64,000 nt of DNA from Sabellastarte sp. h YS-2021 (taxonomy: Eukaryota; Annelida; Polychaeta; Sabellida; Sabellidae). Below, piece after piece: positions 60,701 to 64,000 of this stretch. The notes under the pieces were generated by a model that saw only the letters and a list, made by a program, of their open reading frames with translations, did not search any database and was not told the origin of the DNA. The position numbers were made by a program, and so were the translations under genes. The stretch lies in NCBI GenBank assembly GCA_964017235.1, contig OZ024935.1, forward strand, positions 33,459,596 through 33,523,595, given 5' to 3'. Each line of letters opens with the position of its first letter. Position 1 is the first letter of the stretch.

Positions 60701-62656
60701 TAAACAGAAAAACATATTCTAAGGGGCTAATAATTACTTCTATCTGAAAGAAATCCTACTCCAGTTAAACCAGACACAGTGTACAGATTTTGAAAGATTG
60801 CTATGGTTACCCGTCCACTAGTACAACACATCTGTTTCCCGCCTGTAAGGGTTTGTGGTAGGTGGGTTTACTCAGTATGCTGTCACTGCGTGCATTGATC
60901 GTGTTGAATGGCACTCGCTTTGGATCGCCTGTATACCAAGAAGGGACCAAGCCCCACTGCATTGGCTACAATGGGACAGTATGATCAATATACCGTAGGC
61001 TCTGTACAAACAGAAATACTGATACCTACAGGATCTCCTTTAAACTTCCAGTACTTCAGACATTTCTAAATATGGCATACTTTGAATGAAAATAAAATAT
61101 CAGTAATACAAACAAAATAATTATATTAATTATGTAAACACAGTCTTGTTGCAAAATCTACATAAATCATTTTTGATTGTAAAATTGTTATGATATCCTT
61201 GTTGCACAAAGTATAATCACTTTCAAAGAAATATGACAGTATTTTTACATAACAATGACCAACATTTAATATTTCCAAAGAAACTTCTGATACAGGTTCA
61301 ACACAAATATCAATCAAAAGATTAAATTTTCACAACACCTGTAATATTCTCTCTGTTGATGTCTGCTCCTTTAGTTCTTTGCCAATTAATTTGGAGGACA
61401 CCATCACTGGTCTGAAGATACAACATAAACATTAAGAACATACATCACACTATGGGCATCCCCAACATAACAAGAAGCCAATTTTATGTTTATTTTACAT
61501 GCAACCGAATATATGACACTACAAACTATCTGCTGACAAATGCCATGCCCACTCCTATTTTATCTGTACATAACCACTATTAATTATTGCACTCATTAAG
61601 AACAAAACAGGCGCTAATTGTTAGCAATGCATGAGATACAGAACAGGTGAAAAGATACAATGATAATTAATCTTTCAGAACAGTGTAAGCTATGCAAAGT
61701 TGCAGGAGAAATAAAATTTAAGGAGGAGAAAATATAAGTGAAGAAAAAATATCAAAACAATACAATTTTATAGCCAGATGACAGCATTCATTTGCAAACT
61801 AAAAGCCATGAAGCTGTAAAATGTATTAAATGATCGATTTATTAATTAAAGTATAGCTGTCAATGGAGACAGCACAGTCAGAAAAAAATACATACAAAAA
61901 ATTGTTGCAGTAATCCATATAGATTTGTGACATGAGAAATACGTCTGTATAATGTAGCAGTAGGAAACATTCTGGCAGAGTCAAGGTCAAAGGTCACACC
62001 AAGGTCATACCATAAAAACTGCATGCCTACAACCGCCACAAATGTCCCTGGCAAGTATCAACTTCCTACAACTTACAGTTTCCGAGATTTTAAAGGTTGG
62101 GGCCACTATGGCAATGTCAAAGGTCACATCAATGTTGCAGCACGATGCCTCACACCTACACCTTCCCCAGCCAATGTCCCCAGTCTAACCACCAAGTGTG
62201 AACTTCTGATGCCTCACAGTTTTTGAGATACAGCCCGGAAAATATTTTTCTCGCCTTTAGATATATAGTTATTACAGAACTGATGTTTTGACCACAGTCA
62301 GTAGTGTGAGCTTTTGTGTACAACACTCCAATAGTTGGCCTACACATTAATTATCCTGATATACCTGAAACCAGGCATTTTAAACATAATTCTATATTAA
62401 TTACCTTTAATGGAACAACAGAAATACCTACGCAAAAATAAAATAACTCTGCAGAATTCTACAAAATGTGTTCTTTATTTAAACCGATAATGCGCAAAAC
62501 TCCAAACTGTATACTCACGTGTGTCTTCCAGGACAAACGTTGTAAGAACTGTAATACTTCTGACCCCCTGGTGCATCACGCCACTGAGGTTGTGTATCTT
62601 TTCCTGCCCGGTTTCTGTAGGTACAGGCTTTCTGAATGTCATCTGGGGCAAGTGTA
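33587..62656 (-). CDS. HMCES: HMCES (SRAP-domain abasic-site shielding protein), exons 2-9, 5' end outside window
   Basis: Eight minus-strand exons (62519-62656, 61339-61411, 60811-60965, 54568-54638, 48042-48106, 43906-43983, 34264-34439, 33587-33713) join in one frame through GT/AG borders to 293 residues plus TGA. Order and spacing of conserved SRAP blocks match human HMCES: WRD, PMQWGLVPSW, NARSD, RCVVLVDG, YYEWQ, MAGIFDIW, YSIITVD, HHRMP, NNSPEC. In this family the N-terminal Cys2 forms a thiazolidine crosslink with abasic sites in ssDNA, protecting them at replication forks; Asn/Arg of N-x-R, the Glu of YEWQ and the His of HHRMP are the partner residues and all are present here. Exon 1 (Met-Cys-Gly-Arg) was not found before the window end. 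Predicted total of about 301 residues against 354 in human; the tail is shorter and lysine rich. Several donors are weak (GTTGGA, GTCTGT, GTGTTG). Confidence 0.93.
33714..34263 (-). other. HMCES intron 8
   Basis: 550 bp between the GTAAGT donor of exon 8 and the taatatag acceptor of exon 9. AT rich; the only short HMCES intron besides intron 3. No repeats recognised. Confidence 0.8.
34264..34439 (-). CDS. HMCES: HMCES exon 8
   Basis: 176 bp. Acceptor ctgttttag, donor GTAAGT, leaving in phase 2. It encodes AVLVTDEDIDLWLESGDIP, then SPHVLYHPVSTLVNKNT and NNSPECIQKIDLE. This matches the human segment AILDGEEAVSKWLDFGEV through HAVSSVVNNSRNNTPECL, the end of the SRAP domain. Confidence 0.94.
34500..37061. 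repeat. Family D higher-order array with terminal hairpin
   Basis: Begins with two 151 bp units (cctgcgggtcaaaaattcgc, ctctatctcttacggttttc, atccaagatggc). From about 34,900 monomers of 150-165 bp (gtagctattactcacttagc, tagctgaacaacatat, aagatataagccatttactc) form a 487 bp higher-order unit; the word cacttagcatagg repeats at 35231, 35718 and 36205. A (CA/CG)n stretch at 36,963-37,015 and a GC-rich hairpin (atctcccgcc with ggcgggagat, 37033-37061) followed by taaaaaa close the array, like a Helitron-type 3' end. Confidence 0.8.
37201..37425 (-). repeat. Right inverted terminal repeat of second DIRS copy
   Basis: Starts ttgcaaatttaataagtaaa and matches the reverse complement of 43,205-43,420 from the ccaatggacaatatgct word inward. 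TGACGTCA at 37394-37401 is conserved. Confidence 0.88.
37940..38969 (-). pseudogene. Tyrosine recombinase of second DIRS copy
   Basis: MAARIEAPQKGSTRSIYEAK, a corrupted stretch, then QPSTIDGYSSAIADKLGN, FHRDRPKGRRGIPSWNLSL and GSGKRRSEIHAW. After a frameshift near 38,480 the remaining parts are recognisable by DNA similarity to 15,910-16,350, including a HDVR codon set near 38,130. Several frameshifts. Confidence 0.8.
38879..40740 (-). pseudogene. RT-RNase H-methyltransferase of second DIRS copy
   Basis: Recognisable blocks: LPVGSRL (about 40,760), EGYTLPFPVKTK, LEALHQLMDKEW, VTSIDFKDAYFHIPI, YLDDWLVKA (about 40,190), INYLELKAVFLALQEVQ, WSLLQEVFQAICNRW, VDLFATRFNNKLPLFVSP, LIAPGWPIMPWFWDP. 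The RT loop reads ALSVGLSTAP, with length preserved, unlike the shortened inner element. Many frameshifts. Confidence 0.8.
41385..41880. repeat. 60 bp minisatellite inside the second DIRS copy
   Basis: About eight units built from aaccagttgttgaagcaagt, gtacaaggctgtgtagccgg and taccagccggtacactctgt. Steps between the accagtt words are about 60 with shorter units toward the end. Not present in the inner element at the equivalent place. Confidence 0.85.
42000..42660 (-). other. 5' part of second DIRS copy with Gag remnant
   Basis: ggccgggtccacaagggtgg (about 42,590) matches the Gag of the inner element at 20,810. Two diverged direct copies of a block with aatcacgt, accagcttcgtga and gattggctga lie at 42,010-42,140 and 42,310-42,420. 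No intact frame. Confidence 0.5.
43205..43426 (-). repeat. Left inverted terminal repeat of second DIRS copy
   Basis: 5' end of the minus-strand element; ends gtattaacgcaataaaaat. TGACGTCA at 43247-43254. Both its repeats carry ggacaatatgct where the inner element has ggacaatagct, so the two ends of each copy resemble each other more than the ends of the other copy at this site. Confidence 0.88.
43427..43905. other. HMCES intron 7, part adjoining exon 7
   Basis: AT-rich intron sequence between the second DIRS copy and the exon 7 donor. Nothing recognised. Confidence 0.6.
43906..43983 (-). CDS. HMCES: HMCES exon 7 (catalytic His)
   Basis: 78 bp, 26 whole codons, phase 0 at both ends. Acceptor attatag, donor GTAAGT. 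It encodes GEKLYSYSIITVDAHKALS followed by WLHHRMP. The His of HHRMP equals human H210, an active-site residue. A second Helitron-like insertion begins about 60 bases upstream of this acceptor. Confidence 0.95.
44047..45112 (+). mobile_element. Helitron-like (HINE-type) element, family A, copy 1
   Basis: The 5' end atagcatcagagatgct forms a small hairpin, followed by TACCCCACAGCC (44066-44077). The 3' end has the hairpin acagcccttaagggctgt (45085-45102) and GGCTGTGGGGTA (45097-45108), the exact reverse complement of the 5' word. Between them lie a 450 bp lead and three to four 146 bp units. Subterminal inverted words plus a 3' hairpin plus internal tandem units fit non-autonomous Helentron/HINE elements. 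No Rep/helicase. Confidence 0.65.
45113..48041. other. HMCES intron 6 interior
   Basis: Contains three tandem units of about 121-125 bp at 45,730-46,030 and short phrases of ccaggcgttaattt at 47,150-47,300. At 47,755-47,785 ctcgagtactcgttcacagc resembles one end of a hAT-type element, but the other end was not found. No exons in this stretch. Confidence 0.5.
45730..46030. repeat. Three tandem units of about 121-125 bp
   Basis: Word acaaggctggtttaaga starts at about 45729, 45850 and 45975; units include cctgttcacggacttgcctc, attaatattaatgagcaaat and gcagtcacggcagttctttg. The third unit is truncated. Confidence 0.85.
48042..48106 (-). CDS. HMCES: HMCES exon 6
   Basis: 65 bp. The acceptor is tatttttag and the donor is GTTGGA, which is a poor match to GTRAGT but the only GT that keeps the frame. 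It encodes DEEKPHMLAMAGIFDIWSSPE, matching human RLLTMAGIFDCWEPPEG. Its 3' splice site lies only about 18 bases from a Helitron-like insertion on the upstream side. Confidence 0.9.
48530..49378 (+). repeat. Family A 146 bp tandem units
   Basis: Unit: ctaaccaatgtccctaccaa, gtatcaacttcctacacctt, acggtttccgagatatagcc, ggacaagattttataggtca, aggtcactacggcaaggtca, aaggtcaaatcaaggtcaga, ccatgatgttgcacacctac. Exact AGGTCAAAGGTCA (a direct repeat with one-base spacing) occurs at 48703-48715, 48849-48861 and 48995-49007, and elsewhere in the family at 44565, 44695 and 61984. Confidence 0.92.
49379..51156 (+). mobile_element. 5'-truncated LINE (CR1/L2-like) with 6 bp target duplication
   Basis: Inserted in a family A unit: ACTTTA is present at 49373-49378 and again at 51157-51162, rejoining the split word ctacacctta/cggtttcc. 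The 3' end is a short tandem tail (attgattgattgatt), usual for this LINE group. The endonuclease part is missing. The 3' coding end carries an internal deletion. Confidence 0.9.
49382..51054 (+). pseudogene. LINE ORF2 reverse transcriptase, partial
   Basis: Open for over 550 codons: CFYRDLVSENCGDSKRLWHA, SLDPCPTHIVKQCIDILLP, RPVSGLSFLSKLVEQIVAAQ, SAYKVGHSTETALL, LDLSAAFDTIDHD, FGVPQGFVLGPLLF, and the catalytic YADD at 50385-50396, then NKLKLNPDKTEF and LDYCNSLF. All RT motifs are intact. Near 50,955 QRIIFK is joined directly to KTYLFQKSF in another frame; about 100 residues normally between them (including the APKLWN block) are missing. No endonuclease, so not autonomous. Confidence 0.9.
51414..52290. 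other. HMCES intron 5 interior, AT-rich
   Basis: No exon or repeat recognised between the Helitron-like element and the family B array. Confidence 0.5.
52300..54100. repeat. Family B tandem array, about 147 bp unit, 12-13 copies
   Basis: The ccttgaaggaggggy word recurs at about 52764, 52916, 53064, 53209, 53410, 53558, 53704, 53850 and 54001; typical steps are 145-152. The 201 bp step at 53209-53410 contains a 53 bp partial duplication (accatcccaaacctcttgga, caataataagcgagttataa). Other words: gattcccagcccatgatttc, ctataggttggtttacc, agcacttttaagtttggcta. Confidence 0.93.
54101..54500. repeat. Family B element, downstream part
   Basis: actttggcactccgtggatg, aagagcttcaatgtcaaatg, gaggacatatatatctg, gcaaatttggtgaacctagc, then ctctacgtgtggcggcggc. 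Parallels 30,040-30,400. It ends about 65 bases from the exon 5 donor. Confidence 0.6.
54568..54638 (-). CDS. HMCES: HMCES exon 5 (YEWQ catalytic Glu)
   Basis: 71 bp. Acceptor ttcaccag, donor GTCTGT (weak). It continues the Gly codon split from exon 4 and encodes YYEWQTTDKSKQPYYIYP. The Glu of YEWQ equals human E127. Arg/Gly-rich human residues after IYF are absent, so this lineage has a shorter loop before the next strand. A family B repeat array ends only about 60 bases downstream of the donor. Confidence 0.94.
54639..55080. other. HMCES intron 4, part next to exon 5
   Basis: AT-rich intron sequence; nothing recognised. Confidence 0.5.
55085..55440 (+). pseudogene. LINE 3' end fragment, same clade as 49,379
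   Basis: Frame through YDAPKLWNDLPLEIRTAPTL, then CFKRRLKTHLFKNSFPP and a stop. This is the block deleted from the LINE at 49,379. The downstream sequence (tggtgtgcccttagaatcca, gagattaagca) aligns with ttgtgccttagaatatatag and gattaagca of that LINE. No terminal tandem tail seen. Confidence 0.8.
55441..56880. other. HMCES intron 4, AT-rich interior
   Basis: At 56,240-56,290 a short phrase ctttagagttttt/acaagggtttttctac recalls other phrase repeats but has no partner. No exon recognised. Confidence 0.45.
56881..57420. mobile_element. Foldback element with arms of an aggaggcattttttcc phrase
   Basis: Left arm (56,885-57,000) carries three to four aaaatgcctcct phrases, right arm (57,275-57,410) carries six aggaggcatttttt phrases in inverse orientation; agaatgcctcctg-atattttgtgac pairs with gtcacaaaatat-caggaggcattct between the arms. 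Outer bases (aagaacgtatgtccgatgcg and its counterpart ttctgtatgtcctacattct) are diverged inverted ends. The arms differ in phrase number. Confidence 0.75.
57421..57839. other. HMCES intron 4, non-coding
   Basis: Nothing recognised. Confidence 0.4.
57840..57985. repeat. Single family D-related unit
   Basis: ttgttgtagctgtggaaaaagtag, ataacatgttttaacaaaat and caagttataagtgatttagt match the family D monomers at 63.2-64 kb. One diverged copy only. Confidence 0.6.
57986..58989. other. HMCES intron 4, unassigned
   Basis: A plus-strand open frame of 184 codons (58120-58674) is partly low complexity and partly reads QKLNQLKLFFPKRK and PKEWNQKNVVFFNLPK; I do not recognise it. A duplicated block (tgcttcataaattcgaaaa, gtcataacttcataaac) lies at 58,663-58,752. 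Confidence 0.35.
58990..59960. repeat. Family C tandem repeat, about 150 bp unit
   Basis: tcactg-aaggtgaccataacttcat occurs at about 59,155 and 59,304, with earlier and later diverged copies near 59,005, 59,450, 59,583, 59,730 and 59,877. Words: gctggaggctgaaaa, gaacaataagata, gactttaaggtgaccataa. It grades at 59,930-60,010 into words like family D (aaaagtagctgaataa) and ccgtttttgagatacagac. Confidence 0.75.
59961..60810. other. HMCES intron 4, part next to exon 4
   Basis: Contains a (CGG)n stretch at 60,332-60,346, a possible 3' end of the family C element, and at 60,480-60,690 diverged MITE-like words (attcactaaagttaagactt) related to 23,540-23,650. Confidence 0.45.
60811..60965 (-). CDS. 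HMCES: HMCES exon 4 (SRAP core, N-x-R active-site motif)
   Basis: 155 bp. Acceptor ttgtag, donor GTAACC, leaving in phase 2. It encodes PMQWGLVPSWYTGDPK, then FNTINARSDSILSKPTY, then RCVVLVDG. In human HMCES the matching N96 and R98 contact the abasic DNA and W81 packs against it; all three positions are conserved here. This is the strongest single-exon evidence for the gene. Confidence 0.95.
60966..61338 (-). other. HMCES intron 3
   Basis: 373 bp, AT rich, no repeats recognised. Confidence 0.8.
61339..61411 (-). CDS. HMCES: HMCES exon 3
   Basis: 73 bp. Acceptor atcttcag, donor GTGTTG (weak). One base completes the Thr codon from exon 2, then 24 full codons: PVMVSSKLIGKELKE through TERILQ. 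It corresponds to the variable human segment between NSPVLLSR and ERIIAP, with the conserved ERI retained. The exon leaves in phase 0. Confidence 0.88.
61412..62518 (-). other. HMCES intron 2 with a family A fragment
   Basis: 1.1 kb. At 61,975-62,250 it holds two diverged family A units (caaggtcaaaggtcacacc, aatgtccctggcaagtatca, cagtttccgagatt, gagatacagcccgg) without either element end. Confidence 0.75.
62519..62656 (-). CDS. HMCES: HMCES exon 2
   Basis: 138 bp. The acceptor ends in atatacag and the donor is GTGAGT. The first base completes a codon from exon 1 and the last two bases (AC) are completed by exon 3. It encodes the start of the SRAP fold: TLAPDDIQKAC, then QPQWRDAPGGQKYYSSYNV, matching human LTRAC and LPEWRDPDKYCPSYN. 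The alignment puts its first residue at about position 8, so only a very short exon 1 is missing. Confidence 0.92.
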
Positions 62657-63149
62657 CTGTATATGCACATTCAAAGTTTATTGGGTTAAACTAAAATTCA
62701 ATGCAACAGCAAAGTACAGTGACACTAACAACTTAACTAGGAGTTTTTAGTAAATAGTTTTGGAAAATTTTAAAGTGCCAGAAATGTACTTCTACTTGAA
62801 GAAAATTTTACGTTAAAGAAACTAGAATACAGAATATTAGTGTTGTGGTTGAATGCAAACTTTAGAAACTGGTTACCAAAAGCGAAAATTTGGCGACAAA
62901 CCAAATACATATGAAGTAAATGCCAAGAGATAAGTTTTCAAATGTGTACCTCGCACATAAATATATAACGGTTACCGTGGTGTGCTTTTTGAAGACTTTT
63001 GAGGACTAATCATCTGATATATTTATAGAATATTATAAAATACTGTGAAATATTTGTTGCCTTTGTATACCTTTGTAAAATTATGTTAAAACTAGACCAA
63101 AGACGCATCTGTGGCCAGATGCAAAATGTATCCACTGGCAAAGGCAAAA
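62657..63149 (-). other. HMCES intron 1, part
   Basis: Sequence upstream of exon 2 on the minus strand. No ATG-TGY-GGN start exon found in it or in the rest of the window. Confidence 0.6.
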
Positions 63150-64000
63150 GTACCAATTACTCAGCTATGCCACGAGCTAGAGGTCTGAAATTTTACCATG
63201 TTATAGCTGACCCAAAAGTAGGTGAATAACATATTTGCACAAAATTCTCTAAATGCAATAGTTTTCAAGTTACAAGTGATTTTACTCATGATGGAAGTTA
63301 GTGAAAAGTCCAAAGGTAGCTATTACTCACTTAGCTATTGAGATAGACACCCAAGTTACTCACCATGTTGTGGCTATGGAAAAAGTAGGTGAATAACATA
63401 TTTTAACAAAATGCTCTAAATTCAATACTTTTCAAGTTCTAAATGATTTAGTGTTGAGTAAGAACTTCAAAGTAGCTATTACTCAGCTCTGCAATGAGCC
63501 ACAGGTCTGGAATTTTACTATGTTATAGCTGCCTCAAAATAGGTGAATAACATATTGAAACTAAATAATCTAAATGCAACAGTTTTCAAGTTATAAGTGA
63601 CTTACCCAACAGTGATAATCTAAAAGTAGCTATTACTCAGCTATGCCATGAGCTACAGGTCTGAAATTTTGTTACGTTATAGCTGACCCAAAAGTAGATG
63701 AATAACATATTTGAACAAAATTCAGTTAATGCAATAGTTTTCAAGTTACAAGTGATTTTACTCATGATGGAAGTTAGTGAAAAATCCAAAAGTAACTATT
63801 ATTCACTTAGCTATTGAGATAGACACCCAAGTTACTCACCATGTTGTAGCTATGGAAAAAGTAGCTGAATAACATATTTTAACAAAGTGCTCTAAATGCA
63901 ATACTTTTCAAGTTATAACTGATTTGGTGCATGATTTCATTAATTTCAATGCATTAAAAATTATTTTAAAAATTCATAAAAAAACTTTAGCATGTGAAAG
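63150..64000. repeat. Family D tandem array, about 157-163 bp units, runs off the window
   Basis: gtagctattactca words at about 63308, 63471, 63627 and 63788; other words are gctattgagatagacaccca, gtgaataacatatttt, tctaaatgcaatagttttca and agttacaagtgattttactc. Two unit types alternate (cacttagctattgag and cagctatgccatgag), giving a double-length repeat of about 320 bp. Confidence 0.88.

Noticed and set aside
1..64000. tRNA genes
   Set aside because: No cloverleaf with a good GGTTCGAAT-type B box was noticed by eye; a covariance search would be decisive.
62657..64000. HMCES exon 1
   Set aside because: No minus-strand ATG-TGY-GGN-MGN start followed by a donor was seen; it most likely lies beyond the right edge.

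Overview
The window looks like invertebrate animal nuclear DNA, most likely from a mollusc or another lophotrochozoan (inference). It is AT-rich and has one recognisable host gene split by long spliceosomal introns. It also holds tyrosine-recombinase retrotransposons of the DIRS and Ngaro types, a CR1/L2-like LINE, many terminal-inverted-repeat elements, and several families of roughly 146-160 bp tandem repeats.

Host gene. The minus strand from about 62,656 down to 33,587 carries exons 2 to 9 of HMCES, the SRAP-domain protein that shields abasic sites in single-stranded DNA. The eight exons join in phase at GT/AG borders and give 293 residues. Only the short first exon, which should hold the start Met and the catalytic Cys2, lies beyond the right edge. 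The visible active-site residues (Asn and Arg of NARSD, Glu of YYEWQ, His of HHRMP) are all present. The introns total about 28 kb and are mostly repeats.

Left part (1-12,500). AT-rich DNA with small MITEs, then a decayed Ngaro-like retrotransposon (2,858-8,885: Gag, RT, RNase H, tyrosine recombinase, split direct repeats). Two MITEs sit inside its right-hand repeat and can be dated as later insertions because the sister repeat preserves the empty sites. A LINE tail (about 11,010-11,550) and a foldback element (11,612-12,514) follow.

Middle (12,540-22,960). A plus-strand DIRS-like element is cut in two by a 6.18 kb minus-strand DIRS element (15,224-21,405). The inner element has both inverted terminal repeats and the internal complementary region. 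It sits exactly between two codons' worth of outer coding sequence at an AAT triplet. A second copy of the inner family lies at 37,201-43,426, inside an HMCES intron and also at AAT.

23,000-37,060. Helitron-like fragments, a 5S-rRNA-like stretch, tandem arrays of family B (25.6-26.4 kb) and family D (26.5-28.3 kb, ten near-identical 155 bp units), a foldback element whose arms are strings of a perfect 20 bp palindrome (28,367-29,840), the HMCES 3' end, and a higher-order repeat array (34.5-37.06 kb).

44,000-64,000. HMCES introns filled by two copies of a Helitron-like (HINE-type) element with 146 bp internal repeats, one of which was hit by a LINE (49,379-51,156, ACTTTA target duplication); a 147 bp array (52.3-54.1 kb); an expandable-phrase foldback (56.88-57.42 kb); a 150 bp array (59-60 kb); and a family-D array running off the right end.

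No tRNA, full rRNA, CRISPR, operon or bacterial feature was found. Boundaries of diverged repeats are approximate because they were read by eye.
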